Positions 52,330 through 61,576 of a DNA stretch of 64,000 nucleotides are shown here, one piece after another. Made by a program: the position numbers and the translations under genes. Origin of the DNA: Bacteriovoracaceae bacterium (GTDB lineage: Bacteria > Bdellovibrionota > Bacteriovoracia > Bacteriovoracales > Bacteriovoracaceae); the NCBI GenBank assembly GCA_018675575.1, contig JABGXW010000022.1, positions 1 through 64,000 on the forward strand. The letters are read 5' to 3'. Numbering within the stretch: the first letter of the stretch is position 1; every line of letters begins with the position of its first letter. Below the pieces are notes generated by a model. It ran no database searches and had not been told where the DNA came from. It saw only the letters and a list, made by a program, of their open reading frames with translations.

Positions 52330-54837
52330 ATGCAAGAAGTAGAAGCAGACTACCAAATACAATTAAAATCAAGTCCACATGAAAAGTTGGTTTTACCAGA
52401 TATCGTGACAATTATTCCGATTATGAACAGTCCCATCTTTCCCGGGATGATAGCTCCAATTATTTTATCGGAAGATAAGTTTACACGTGAACTTGATGAA
52501 AATTTAATGCGATCGGGATATGTTGCTCTGAACTTAGTTAAGTCTGACCTTAAAGATGAAAATGGTGATATGATTCCTGAGGACATGATTGATCTAGAAT
52601 CAAGAGAAATTAATTCTAGTGACATTTATAAAGTAGGTGTTCTTTGTAAAGTGGTGAAGAAAATAAAATTACCAGACGGATCGGTCAATGTTCTTGTTCA
52701 CGGAATAAAGAGATACAGGGCTTCAAAAATTATTGACGAAAGTCCCTTGTTGAGGTGTAAATTTGAAGTCTTCGACGACCTACTAGACGAAGATGAAGAA
52801 TTGGATGCCTATACTAGATCAATAATTAATCAGGTTAAAAAACTAAGCGAAATTAATCCATACTTTAATGAGGAGATGCGTCTTGCGATGCTGAACACTC
52901 CTTCTCCAGGATCTCTTGCTGACCTTGTTGCCTTTGCTATCTCATTAGATATACCTGAGGCTCAGGATTTTCTTGAAACATTAGTAGTAAAAAAACGTTT
53001 TGCAAAATTACTGATTTATTTAAAAAGAGAAAAAGATGTAGCCGATATTCAGAAAAAGATATCCGATGAAGTTAATGATAAAGTTAATAAATATCAAAGA
53101 GAGTATTTTCTTCGTGAACAATTAAAAGTTATTAGAACAGAACTTGGAATGGATGAAGATGACAAATCTCGTGATATTAAAAAAATGCGAGAGAAGCTTG
53201 AAAACTCTGCTATGCCTGATGATGCATTAAATGCTGCAAAAGAAGAACTAGAGCGATTGGAAGTTATTCCTGATAGTAGTCCAGAGTACAGTGTTGCTAG
53301 AACGTATTTAAATTGGATGCTTGAACTTCCTTGGGGAAAATCAACCGAAGATGAAGTAGACATAGAGATGGCTACAAAAATTCTCGAGAGAGATCATTAT
53401 GGGCTTGAGAAAGCAAAAGAGAGAATCTTAGAATTCTTGGCCGTCCGTAAACTTAAGCCGACATATAATGGAACGATTCTTTGTTTGGCAGGACCTCCCG
53501 GGGTAGGAAAAACATCGCTTGGTCAATCTGTTGCTAAGTCTATGGGCAGAGAGTTTTATCGTTTCAGTCTTGGCGGAATGAGAGATGAGGCTGAAATAAA
53601 AGGTCATAGAAGAACTTATATTGGAGCTATGCCTGGTAGAATTATTCAAGCCTTAAAAAGAGTTGAAGTTAATAATCCCGTTATTATGTTAGATGAAATT
53701 GATAAGCTAGGTAACTCATATCAAGGGGATCCAGCTTCAGCATTATTAGAAGTATTGGACCCAGAACAAAACTTTACCTTTATAGATAACTACATTGATG
53801 TACCTTTTGATTTATCTAAGGTTTTATTTATTGCAACAGCTAATTATATTAATGATATTCCTGAACCATTGCTCGATAGGATGGAGATCATTGAGTTAAG
53901 TGGATATAGTATTGAAGAAAAAGTTAATATAGCTAATAAATGGATTCTCCCAAAACTTTTAGAAAAACATGGCCTTAATAAAAAAGGTTTCAATATTTCA
54001 AGCACTGTGTTAAAGAAAGTTATTTCTGATTATGCTCGAGAGCCAGGTGTACGTGTTATGGAGCAATTTTTAGCTAAGCTTTGCAGAAAAGCAGCCTTAT
54101 TAAAAGTAAAATCAAAGCGTACAAAAAAATTTAATCCAACTGAAAAAGATCTTGAAGGAATTTTAGGATCTCCTCGATTTGAATTTGATATTGCTGATAA
54201 AAAGATGGAGCCAGGAGTAGTTACTGGATTAGCTTGGACAGCTTATGGTGGAGACATTCTTTCTATTGAGACAATCCCATTAAGAGGTAAAGGTGGCTTT
54301 AAATTGACAGGACAGCTAGGAGACGTGATGAACGAATCCGCTTCACTGGCTTATAGTTATACAAGAAGATTGTTGCAATCTGAGTATGATACTAAAATAA
54401 AACCAGCTAAATCAAAAAAGAAGAAAAAGAAAACCTCTAAAAAAGTAAATAAGAAGCCGGAAAACTCTCTTGAAAGTTTTGATGGAGATGACTATCTGTC
54501 TAACCATGAAGTACATCTGCATTTACCAGCAGGCGCAACACCGAAAGATGGCCCTTCTGCTGGAATCACTATGGCGCTTGCTCTCTACAGTCTTGCCACA
54601 AATAAAAAAGTAAAATCAGCTCTTGCAATGACTGGTGAGCTTAGTCTTACTGGTAAAGTTCTTCCGGTTGGTGGAATTAAGGAGAAGGTATTAGCTGCGA
54701 AAAGAGCGGGAATTAAAACAATCATTCTTCCTAAACAAAATGAAAAGGATCTAAAAGAAGTACCTGAGCGTCATAGGAAGGGACTGAAGTTTCACCCTGT
54801 GTCTACTTTTGAGGAAGTATTAAAAGTAGCATTTTAA
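52330..54837 (+). CDS. lon: ATP-dependent Lon protease
   Basis: 835-residue cytosolic AAA+ protease for misfolded and regulatory proteins. N-terminal substrate domain, coiled coil (about 240-330), Walker A GPPGVGKTS, Walker B VIMLDEIDK, and the C-terminal protease domain with catalytic Ser743 (DGPSAG) and Lys786 (GGIKEK), at the same 43-residue spacing as E. coli Lon. A Lys-rich insert (about 689-710, including KSKKKKKKTSKK) lies just before the protease core, where most Lon proteins have a short linker. GGAG precedes the ATG. Converges with rpoZ, with four bases between stops. Confidence 0.97.
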   Translation: MQEVEADYQIQLKSSPHEKLVLPDIVTIIPIMNSPIFPGMIAPIILSEDKFTRELDENLMRSGYVALNLVKSDLKDENGDMIPEDMIDLESREINSSDIYKVGVLCKVVKKIKLPDGSVNVLVHGIKRYRASKIIDESPLLRCKFEVFDDLLDEDEELDAYTRSIINQVKKLSEINPYFNEEMRLAMLNTPSPGSLADLVAFAISLDIPEAQDFLETLVVKKRFAKLLIYLKREKDVADIQKKISDEVNDKVNKYQREYFLREQLKVIRTELGMDEDDKSRDIKKMREKLENSAMPDDALNAAKEELERLEVIPDSSPEYSVARTYLNWMLELPWGKSTEDEVDIEMATKILERDHYGLEKAKERILEFLAVRKLKPTYNGTILCLAGPPGVGKTSLGQSVAKSMGREFYRFSLGGMRDEAEIKGHRRTYIGAMPGRIIQALKRVEVNNPVIMLDEIDKLGNSYQGDPASALLEVLDPEQNFTFIDNYIDVPFDLSKVLFIATANYINDIPEPLLDRMEIIELSGYSIEEKVNIANKWILPKLLEKHGLNKKGFNISSTVLKKVISDYAREPGVRVMEQFLAKLCRKAALLKVKSKRTKKFNPTEKDLEGILGSPRFEFDIADKKMEPGVVTGLAWTAYGGDILSIETIPLRGKGGFKLTGQLGDVMNESASLAYSYTRRLLQSEYDTKIKPAKSKKKKKKTSKKVNKKPENSLESFDGDDYLSNHEVHLHLPAGATPKDGPSAGITMALALYSLATNKKVKSALAMTGELSLTGKVLPVGGIKEKVLAAKRAGIKTIILPKQNEKDLKEVPERHRKGLKFHPVSTFEEVLKVAF

Positions 54838-54841
54838 AAAA

Positions 54842-55054
54842 TTAGAACTCGTCAGAATCATATTCACTAACTGGAGCATGTTTTACTTTTCCAGCGGCAA
54901 TTTCTCTTAGGGCCGTAACAATATCTTTATTTTTACTATTTACTAATCTTTGAGAACCTTCTCGTATTTGCTTCACCCTCTTAGTTGTTAGATGAACGAG
55001 TTCATATCTATTTTCAACTTTTTCAAGACAATCTTCAATCGTGATTCTGGCCAT
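54842..55054 (-). CDS. rpoZ: RNA polymerase omega subunit
   Basis: 70 residues, within the usual omega range. It has MARITIEDCLEKVENRYELV and the RAKQI-like segment TTKRVKQIREGSQ, followed by NKDIVTALREIAAGKV. Omega helps assemble the beta' subunit and, in E. coli, forms part of a ppGpp site. That is of interest because a RelA/SpoT-like gene lies at 62130. It has its own promoter (55103-55131) and a perfect palindrome in the leader. Confidence 0.93.
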   Translation of the reverse strand: MARITIEDCLEKVENRYELVHLTTKRVKQIREGSQRLVNSKNKDIVTALREIAAGKVKHAPVSEYDSDEF

Positions 55055-55081
55055 TTCAGTAGTCCTCTTTTTAACTTTTTC

Positions 55082-55097
55082 TTCAATAATTATTGAA
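55082..55097 (-). promoter_or_regulatory. perfect 16-base palindrome in the rpoZ leader
   Basis: TTCAATAATTATTGAA is its own reverse complement and lies just after the -10 box, around the predicted transcription start of rpoZ. It could be an operator for a dimeric repressor, though AT-rich palindromes also arise by chance. Confidence 0.35.
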
Positions 55098-55102
55098 TTT
55101 TA

Positions 55103-55131
55103 TATATAAGTAATATGGGTGCTTATGTCAA
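55103..55131 (-). promoter_or_regulatory. rpoZ promoter
   Basis: On the minus strand: perfect -35 TTGACA, 17-base spacer, TATATA (-10). About 49 bases before the rpoZ ATG, inside the 80-base gap to the acyl-CoA synthetase gene. Confidence 0.65.
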
Positions 55132-55134
55132 AGA

Positions 55135-56955
55135 CTAAGAGTCATTGTACATAGCATCAATCTCTCGGGCGAACTCTTTTAGAACTTTTTTTCTCTTTAT
55201 TTTGAGCGTTGGGGTTAGGTGGCCTGATTCTAGAGAGATGCTTCGCGTTGATATCTTGAAGTCTTTTATCTGCTCATGGCCAGCCAGAGTAAGGTTAGCT
55301 TTGTTTATTTCTTTAGATATCACTCTTTTAACTTTTTCATTCTTTGCAATCGTTTCTAAAGGGTCGGCTTTAGTTAATTCAAATGTCTTAAATGAGTCAG
55401 TGAAATCATCGACATTAATCGCTACAATTCCTGTTAAAAATGGCCTTCCTTCTCCTATAGTGACGAATTGGTCGATATGATCTTGGGCAGACATTATGGC
55501 CTCAATCTTTTGAGGAGAAACATTTTTTCCATTTGAAGTGACGATGATTTCCTTAAGCCTATCTGTAACTTTTAGATAACCCTCGCTTGATATGTGGCCA
55601 ATATCTCCAGTTCGAAACCAACCATTTTCATCAAAAATAGATACTTTTTTATGAAGAAACCCAGAACAAAGCGCTTTTGATTTAATTAGTATTTCTTTGT
55701 TTTGTCCTATTTTTATTTTGACATCGCCAATAGGAAGTCCCACTGCTCCTGTTAGTTGCTTCCTTGTGGGGGTAACTACACAAGGTCCAATCGTTTCAGT
55801 AAGTCCATACCCCTCTAAAATAATAAGATTTATATTTCTAAGTAACATTGAAATTTCTTTTTTAAGAGGGGCTCCTCCACATATAAAAAAACGAAGTTTG
55901 CCTCCAAATAACTTATTTATTTTTTGAAAAATAGATTTAAAAGCGATGTTCTTTTTGACAATTTCAAGAGTTGAAGGACTTAGGTCTTTGTCTAATTTAT
56001 TATAATAAGATTCAGAAACTTTATTGGCCCAGTCAAATGCCTTTTGTTCAACCTCTGAGCCTGATTTTAGTTTTTGTTTAATACTAAAATAAATTTTTTC
56101 GAAGACCCTAGGCACACCTACTGCAATAGTTGGCATTACAATAGAACAATCATCGATAAAGTGGTTCATTCCACGACCAAAAATTGTTTTAAGTCCAAAG
56201 CAAATATGGAAATAAGAACTGCAGCGTCCTAAAACATGTGAGAGAGGAAGTTCTACAAGTGAAGAATCTTTGTCATTAATGTTTTCTGAAAATGATAGCT
56301 GAAGATTAGTAAGCATTTGTGTAAAGGCCATCTGAGTAATTATTGCACCTTTAGGATTTCCAGTTGTCCCGCTTGTATATATTATTGTGGCAATAGACTC
56401 TTCTGTCACAATATGTGATTTAATACTGAAGATCTCGGGACTTAATTCTTTTTCTGCCTGTCCGATTGCTACTAGTTGTTCAAAGCATAGAAGCCTAATT
56501 CCTCTTTTGTGACAAAAATCAATTTGTACTTTTGTAGGTTTAAAGCGAGTCAGCAATACTTTGATTGATTCTGGAGGATTTATTATTTCAAAGAACTTAT
56601 TGTATTGATTTACTGAGTCTACATAGATTAATTTTGAACTTGTTTCATTAATAATATATTCAAGTTCTAAGACTGTTGAGGTTGGATATACAGGAACCAC
56701 TGTAATTCCAGCTGAAATACTGCCAATATCCAGAGAGTGCCATTGATAGCTAGTTTCACCCAAAATGATTAGTTTTTGTTCTACCTGAATGTCGATTTTT
56801 AAAAGACCAAGTGAAATATTTGAAACTTCTTTGAAGTATTGATTTGTGCTAAGAAATTTAACGTTGTTATTTTTTATTGTACCTATTGCTTTAGCATCAT
56901 TAAATTTAGATACGTAGGCTTTGAATAGTTTTGGAATAGTATTAATATTGTTCAT
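55135..56955 (-). CDS. long-chain acyl-CoA synthetase (FadD-like)
   Basis: 606-residue AMP-forming ligase that activates fatty acids to acyl-CoA. P-loop TIIYTSGTTGNPKGA near 191-205, the GYGLTET motif near 376-382, the RTGDIGH motif and the C-terminal DRLKEIIVTSNGKNVSP with catalytic-lysine context. The layout follows the bacterial and eukaryotic long-chain (AMP-binding, FAA1-like) branch. Sits on its own between rpoZ and a divergent small gene. Substrate chain length cannot be told. Confidence 0.9.
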   Translation of the reverse strand: MNNINTIPKLFKAYVSKFNDAKAIGTIKNNNVKFLSTNQYFKEVSNISLGLLKIDIQVEQKLIILGETSYQWHSLDIGSISAGITVVPVYPTSTVLELEYIINETSSKLIYVDSVNQYNKFFEIINPPESIKVLLTRFKPTKVQIDFCHKRGIRLLCFEQLVAIGQAEKELSPEIFSIKSHIVTEESIATIIYTSGTTGNPKGAIITQMAFTQMLTNLQLSFSENINDKDSSLVELPLSHVLGRCSSYFHICFGLKTIFGRGMNHFIDDCSIVMPTIAVGVPRVFEKIYFSIKQKLKSGSEVEQKAFDWANKVSESYYNKLDKDLSPSTLEIVKKNIAFKSIFQKINKLFGGKLRFFICGGAPLKKEISMLLRNINLIILEGYGLTETIGPCVVTPTRKQLTGAVGLPIGDVKIKIGQNKEILIKSKALCSGFLHKKVSIFDENGWFRTGDIGHISSEGYLKVTDRLKEIIVTSNGKNVSPQKIEAIMSAQDHIDQFVTIGEGRPFLTGIVAINVDDFTDSFKTFELTKADPLETIAKNEKVKRVISKEINKANLTLAGHEQIKDFKISTRSISLESGHLTPTLKIKRKKVLKEFAREIDAMYNDS

Positions 56956-57052
56956 TTTTAACCGTCGATTTTTCTTTTACATTCTAAATATTTATTAAGA
57001 ACTATATTTTACATGTTTTGCTTATTAAAATCTAATTGAAATGGGAGTGATT

Positions 57053-57316
57053 ATGTTCATAGCATTGTGCCAATGTGAAAAAATAGGCCATCAAATAAAA
57101 TCAACTAAAATTCATTTAAAGTTTAATGGTGTGGCCTACGGAAAAAGTATTAAAAAAATAATTGGAGAGCTTAATCCAAATAATGGCGATTTAAATTTTT
57201 TTCTAGGTCGTGAATATGTTGTTTACTTAGAATTTTTTAAGATTCAAAGAAACATACTTTATGGAAAAATTCTCTATTACCAAAATCTAGAGAATATACA
57301 CCTCAAGGCTATTTAA
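57053..57316 (+). CDS. small hypothetical protein
   Basis: 87 residues, no recognised family. It begins with FIALCQCEKIGH, has a beta-rich pattern (YVVYLEFFKIQRNILYGKIL) and no clear signal peptide. ATG 57041 is in frame, but ATG 57053 lies five bases after GGGAG and is preferred. The 3' end overlaps the convergent gene by eight bases. It could be a small OB-like or regulatory protein; nothing specific is visible. Confidence 0.55.
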   Translation: MFIALCQCEKIGHQIKSTKIHLKFNGVAYGKSIKKIIGELNPNNGDLNFFLGREYVVYLEFFKIQRNILYGKILYYQNLENIHLKAI

Positions 57317-57713
57317 GCTTTACATCCACATGATCACCAATCATAAGGTTTTTAATTTCAAACAATGGATGTGCTTCTCCTGTATTAAGAGTTATTGTAG
57401 ATGCAATCGATGATTGCTCTTCAACATGTAAAATTTTTACTTCGCCAATTTTTACTTTGTAGTTATACCTTTTTTTATTTTCGTATGGATCCAATCTAGA
57501 AATAACTCTATAGACATCTAATAATGAACCTTCTTTGATACCCTGTTGAATGCCCATATTGATATAGAAGTTTTTCTTGGGCTTTACTTCACTATCATCC
57601 ATAGGTAAATCCTGAGAAATACTAAAAATAATATAATCACGGGCAAATGACATCGTTGCTGTGAATATAAAAAATAAGATAATTAATGTGTGTAGTGAAA
57701 TTCTCCATTTCAT
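57309..57713 (-). CDS. small secreted protein, FlgT-C-like fold suggested
   Basis: 134 residues with a signal peptide (about 5-24, ending SFAR). The mature part contains FYINMGIQQGIKEGSLLDVYR. This pattern of strand, glycine turn and GxLxVYR resembles the C-terminal domain of flagellar FlgT or similar SH3-like periplasmic domains. The resemblance is weak. The frame extends upstream to 57761, but ATG 57713 follows AAGGA at the right spacing and starts a proper signal peptide. Confidence 0.6.
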   Translation of the reverse strand: MKWRISLHTLIILFFIFTATMSFARDYIIFSISQDLPMDDSEVKPKKNFYINMGIQQGIKEGSLLDVYRVISRLDPYENKKRYNYKVKIGEVKILHVEEQSSIASTITLNTGEAHPLFEIKNLMIGDHVDVKLK

Positions 57714-57821
57714 CTTTTTTTTCCTTGTGCAGGTTGCAGGTAAACCGGTTAAGGCCTTCATGTACTTAATCGGCTAATCGGAATGGTCTTTTGATGTAAG
57801 ACTGTTGAGATGGGTCTATAG

Positions 57822-57836
57822 GGGCATTAAATGCCC
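57822..57836 (-). terminator. hairpin downstream of the peptide-binding gene
   Basis: GGGCAT/ATGCCC stem with a three-base loop, just beyond the stop of the substrate-binding protein gene. No T-tract follows on the minus strand, so it is only a weak terminator or mRNA-end stabiliser. Confidence 0.35.
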
Positions 57837-57841
57837 TTGGT

Positions 57842-59584
57842 CTATTGATATGATGTTCTTAAGTACTTGATATTATTGTATATAAGATCTGAATGACGAT
57901 AATTTTTCAAATGATTATGGTAGAGAATATAGTTTCTAGCATAGTATTGCATTATCCACGGAAGCTCATCGTGTATGATTTGCTCCATCTTCTTCATGAG
58001 ATCTTTCTTTCTTTTTCCATCTTTTAATACTTTCAATTCTGCAAAGAATTTATCAAAGTTCTTGTTTGTATAGAAGGTTGCGTTGGGACCTGGACTATGG
58101 TTTTTGGTTGCTAATAATTGAAGAGAGTTTTCTGCATCGGGGTAATCCATGGCCCAACCATCTTGCCAAAACTGAAGCTTTCCGTTTCTCATTTTTTCAA
58201 GAAAGTGAGAAAAAGTATTAAGAGATACTTTAACTTGAATACCTATTTTTCCTAATTCTGTTTTAATAAAGTCTGCTTGTTGTCTATTCGTGGCATTAGT
58301 CCCCCTAACATCATAATTTAACACAGGTAGGCCTTTTCCTCCTGGATATCCAGCGTCTGCAAGAAACTTCTTGGCCAAATCAAGGTCATAGCTATATGGG
58401 AGTTGTGCTGATGGGTCATATCCAGGAATCCCTGGAGGGTAGATTGAATTAGCTTTTTGACCAATATTATTAGTGAAGAACTTAATATACTTTTCAACGT
58501 TTACTGCGTGGGCAATTGCTTTTCTAAGATTTAAGTTTTTACCAAGTAGCTGGTCAGTCATATTAAATGAAAGCCACCAATAGGTTAATGTTGGGAAAAT
58601 CTGAAGATGTATATTATCTTTGGTTAATTCCGTTGACAGGTCGCCACTAGGATTTATAGCGCTGGCATAGTTATCTTTCGGAATAACTAAGAAATCTATT
58701 TTTTTAGAACGAAAATTGAGCCATCTTGTTTGAGATTCTTTAATAATAGTGTAGTTAACACCTTCTAGGAACGGGATTTTTTTTCCTGCATCTTTTAACA
58801 ACCCCAAACTATTTGCTTGGCGATCCCCTTGTCTAGGGTAATGGTTCTCGTGGTAATGTTTAAATTTAACTAATTTGAGGCTTGAGTCCTTATTCCATTT
58901 AAGAAGTTTAAATGGACCAGTTCCAATCATTTTGTCATGTAAAAGGTTTTTATATTTTTCGACCACTTCCATTGGCATTGGAGAAGTAAAACTCATTGCG
59001 AGGGTAAAAAGCATTTGTGGATATGGTTTAGTTAATTTTATCTCGAGCGTATGATTATCTATGGCCTTAACACCAGAAATTGATTGTGATTTGAATTTAT
59101 CAAAATCCTTACCAACTGACTTTCTAAAATGATTTATTCCTTCAATTCTTCCATCGAACAGCCACCATCCATTACTTTTGGTTGGAATGTAAGCAAGTCG
59201 TTTTAGCTGTGTGATAAAATCATGTGCTGTTAAAAGACGAACGGTGCCATTAAAAGCGGGATCGTCGTGGAATTGGATATTTTTTTTAATTTTGATAGTA
59301 TAAGTTTTTTTATCTTTTGATATTGAAGGCATTTCGCTAGCGAGAAGTGGCTGTATGGAGTAAGGACGTTTTAAATAATGATATTCATATAATTGTTCAT
59401 AGCCTTGGTAAATTACAGATGCTGAAATGGTATCATATGAATTGGCAGGATCTAGGGTGGAAATTTCGCTACTGAGCGGAACGTTAACATAACCAATTTT
59501 AGTTCCTGTTTGATTTTTTCTGCAACTTGTAAGAGAAAAAATAAATGTAAGAGAGAATAATGAGACTATTATTAGAGATTTCAT
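57842..59584 (-). CDS. oligopeptide-type ABC transporter substrate-binding lipoprotein
   Basis: 580-residue solute-binding protein of family 5 (OppA/DppA type). Lipoprotein signal with lipobox LTSC, Cys21. Family segments include LSSEISTLDPANSYDT near 38-53, KKNIQFHDDPAFNG and the MIGTGPFKLLKWN region, with DAGYPGGKGLP and LPWIMQYYARNY near the end. It binds peptides or similar solutes for import. No permease or ATPase genes are next to it, so its transporter is elsewhere. Confidence 0.9.
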   Translation of the reverse strand: MKSLIIVSLFSLTFIFSLTSCRKNQTGTKIGYVNVPLSSEISTLDPANSYDTISASVIYQGYEQLYEYHYLKRPYSIQPLLASEMPSISKDKKTYTIKIKKNIQFHDDPAFNGTVRLLTAHDFITQLKRLAYIPTKSNGWWLFDGRIEGINHFRKSVGKDFDKFKSQSISGVKAIDNHTLEIKLTKPYPQMLFTLAMSFTSPMPMEVVEKYKNLLHDKMIGTGPFKLLKWNKDSSLKLVKFKHYHENHYPRQGDRQANSLGLLKDAGKKIPFLEGVNYTIIKESQTRWLNFRSKKIDFLVIPKDNYASAINPSGDLSTELTKDNIHLQIFPTLTYWWLSFNMTDQLLGKNLNLRKAIAHAVNVEKYIKFFTNNIGQKANSIYPPGIPGYDPSAQLPYSYDLDLAKKFLADAGYPGGKGLPVLNYDVRGTNATNRQQADFIKTELGKIGIQVKVSLNTFSHFLEKMRNGKLQFWQDGWAMDYPDAENSLQLLATKNHSPGPNATFYTNKNFDKFFAELKVLKDGKRKKDLMKKMEQIIHDELPWIMQYYARNYILYHNHLKNYRHSDLIYNNIKYLRTSYQ

Positions 59585-59660
59585 TAACGTGATAATCCTA
59601 GTTAATTGGTTTGGTAAACGTTACCATAACTCAATTAAAATTTATATTTATCTTAAATAA

Positions 59661-60167
59661 TTACTCTGGATGATTATGCTTTGCATTGGTAAAATACTCG
59701 TGAGTTAACTGCTGGCAAAGATCAAAATCATGGCCCTTGGATGTAAGATGCCTGAGAAGTTTTTGCTGTTGGTTATAGATGTCATCCTGTGATGTTTCTG
59801 TGCAAATTTTCATATATCGACATTTATTTTTAATAAGATCTTGAACTTGTTGATAAGTATCAATTTGTAGTGCTTGATAAATCTCTTGCACGAATTGCTC
59901 ACTTACTTGTATCTCCTCCTTCTCGAGATTAAGTGAAATAAGTTTGATACCTTGTCCTCGTTGAATGTAAGATTTTATCCGTCTTTTTGCATACTCGTCA
60001 TCATTTAATAATTTTAGTTCTTGAAGTCTGTCTATCGTGGAAGCTATTTCTTCATGATCATAACCAGATGATTTTAATTTGGACGACAATTTATATATAG
60101 AATAATCTTGCCTAGAAAGTAGATTAAGAGCTTTATTATAGACTGTTGTTTTTCTTTCTTTGGTCAT
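59661..60167 (-). CDS. recX: RecX regulator of RecA
   Basis: 168-residue all-helical protein that binds RecA filaments and limits their activity. RecX-type helical repeats: KALNLLSRQDYSIYKLSSKL (12-31), IASTIDRLQELKLLNDDEYA (41-60) and the RRIKSYIQRGQGIKLISLNL segment. It follows recA in the same direction after 51 bases that contain a strong hairpin, as in many bacteria where the recA-recX junction controls recX level. Confidence 0.85.
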   Translation of the reverse strand: MTKERKTTVYNKALNLLSRQDYSIYKLSSKLKSSGYDHEEIASTIDRLQELKLLNDDEYAKRRIKSYIQRGQGIKLISLNLEKEEIQVSEQFVQEIYQALQIDTYQQVQDLIKNKCRYMKICTETSQDDIYNQQQKLLRHLTSKGHDFDLCQQLTHEYFTNAKHNHPE

Positions 60168-60176
60168 TTTTAATTT

Positions 60177-60209
60177 AAGCCCAACCTGATATTCACCAGG
60201 TTTGGGCTT
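60177..60209 (-). terminator. recA-recX intergenic hairpin (attenuator-like)
   Basis: Arms of 12-13 bases (60177-60188 and 60197-60209, one bulged base) around an eight-base loop. On the minus strand it lies right after the recA stop and before recX, and is followed by AAATTAAAA rather than a T-tract. It therefore probably reduces rather than stops read-through. Confidence 0.55.
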
Positions 60210-60218
60210 TGTTCGTAG

Positions 60219-61331
60219 TTATTGAATTATTTTTTTGGAATTCTTAGCAGTTTTTTTCTCTTCCGTAATAATTTCACCTGTTGATGTATCTACTTTTTCA
60301 TCTACTGCCGGTGAATCTGTCAATCCATAGTTAAAAAGGATTTTCTGTTTAATTTCATTCATGATCTTTGGATTTTCTTCAAGAAAAATCTTAGAGTTTT
60401 CACGACCTTGTCCAATTTTACCATTATTGTAGGAGAACCAAGCTCCAGCTTTTTCTACAATATTGTTTTGAACTGCCAAGTCTAGTAAATCACCAGTTTT
60501 TGAAATCCCTGATCCATACATAATATCGAATTCAATTGTTTTAAATGGGGGAGCAACTTTGTTTTTTACGATCTTCACTTTTGTTTTATTTCCAATGATT
60601 TGATCGCCATCTTTAATTGCACCAGTTCTTCGGATATCCATTCTAACAGAGGCGTAAAACTTAAGAGCGTTCCCTCCCGTAGTTGTTTCTGGGTTACCGA
60701 ACATAACACCAATTTTCATACGTAACTGATTTATGAAAATGACAGTGGTATTAGATTTTGAAATTGATCCCGTTAATTTTCTAAGTGCCTGTGACATTAA
60801 TCTTGCCTGAAGACCCATGTGAGAAGCACCCATGTCTCCCTCAAGCTCAGCTCTTGGAGTGAGGGCCGCTACAGAGTCGATGATAAGAAGATCTACAGCA
60901 CTAGATCTTACGAGCATATCTGTGATTTCTAATGCTTGTTCTCCGTTGTCTGGTTGAGAAATAAGGGTATTTGGAATATCGACACCTAGATTGGAAGCGT
61001 AGCTTGTATCAAGTGCATGTTCGGCATCGACGAAAGCTACTGTACCTCCAGCTTTTTGGCATTCCGCGGCGATATGTAAGGTTAATGTTGTTTTACCTGA
61101 AGATTCAGGACCATAGATTTCTATGATTCTTCCTTTAGGTACACCACCAATTCCAAGGCCTAGGTCTAATCCTAAACAGCCTGTTGAAATAGAGGGAATC
61201 TTTTCTTGCTTGTCACCATCAAGCTTCATGATAGCACCTTTCCCGAATTGTTTTTCAATAGAAGCAAGGGCCAAGTCTAATGCTTTTGTTTTGTTGTTTG
61301 CACTCGTTTTTGTTGCGGTAGGTGTCGCCAT
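60219..61331 (-). CDS. recA: recombinase RecA
   Basis: 370-residue recombinase and SOS co-protease. Walker [13 protein letters not shown]-type loop segments ([18 protein letters not shown]), [16 protein letters not shown], and a Lys-rich C-terminal tail. A longer frame begins at 61382, but ATG 61331 follows GGAGA at good spacing and gives a normal N-terminus ([13 protein letters not shown]). A TATAAT lies just upstream on the minus strand. I did not find the B. bacteriovorus LexA motif as I recall it (TTAC-N3-GTAA). Confidence 0.97.
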   Translation of the reverse strand: MATPTATKTSANNKTKALDLALASIEKQFGKGAIMKLDGDKQEKIPSISTGCLGLDLGLGIGGVPKGRIIEIYGPESSGKTTLTLHIAAECQKAGGTVAFVDAEHALDTSYASNLGVDIPNTLISQPDNGEQALEITDMLVRSSAVDLLIIDSVAALTPRAELEGDMGASHMGLQARLMSQALRKLTGSISKSNTTVIFINQLRMKIGVMFGNPETTTGGNALKFYASVRMDIRRTGAIKDGDQIIGNKTKVKIVKNKVAPPFKTIEFDIMYGSGISKTGDLLDLAVQNNIVEKAGAWFSYNNGKIGQGRENSKIFLEENPKIMNEIKQKILFNYGLTDSPAVDEKVDTSTGEIITEEKKTAKNSKKIIQ

Positions 61332-61345
61332 GTAATGTCTCCGTG

Positions 61346-61375
61346 TCATTATAGAAATGAATAATTGTGTGTGGT
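61346..61375 (-). promoter_or_regulatory. recA promoter candidate
   Basis: On the minus strand: TTACCA (-35, 4 of 6), 18-base spacer, perfect TATAAT (-10), leaving a leader of roughly 10-15 bases before the recA ATG. It overlaps part of a longer inverted repeat (GGTAATT with AAATTTACC) around 61375-61403. Confidence 0.45.
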
Positions 61376-61541
61376 AATTCAAATTTATAACCTGAAATTT
61401 ACCATGGTCACATGTTCTTGACAGCTAATTCTTTATCCAAGAGAGAGAATATTAGAAATCAATAAAGCCTTTTAAACACTTTAACAATTTCATACATAAA
61501 CCAAATATTGGCAAAAGATTGCTGTATTCTTACTATTTAGT

Positions 61542-61563
61542 TTGTGCGTAAGTTGTGCGTAAG
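61542..61563. repeat. tandem 11-base repeat upstream of recA
   Basis: TTGTGCGTAAG occurs twice head to tail without a gap (61542-61552, 61553-61563), between the end of pgpA and the recA promoter region. A possible regulator-binding site or a chance duplication. Confidence 0.7.
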
Positions 61564-61576
61564 TCAAGAGTAAATT

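Noticed and set aside
55135-55480. plus-strand 111-codon frame (from 55145) in the acyl-CoA synthetase region
   Set aside because: Shadow of the minus-strand AMP-binding enzyme, whose motifs are unambiguous.
61375-61420. possible LexA box before recA
   Set aside because: GGTAATT/AAATTTACC arms are too far apart, and TTACCATGGTC does not fit the B. bacteriovorus motif TTAC-N3-GTAA.
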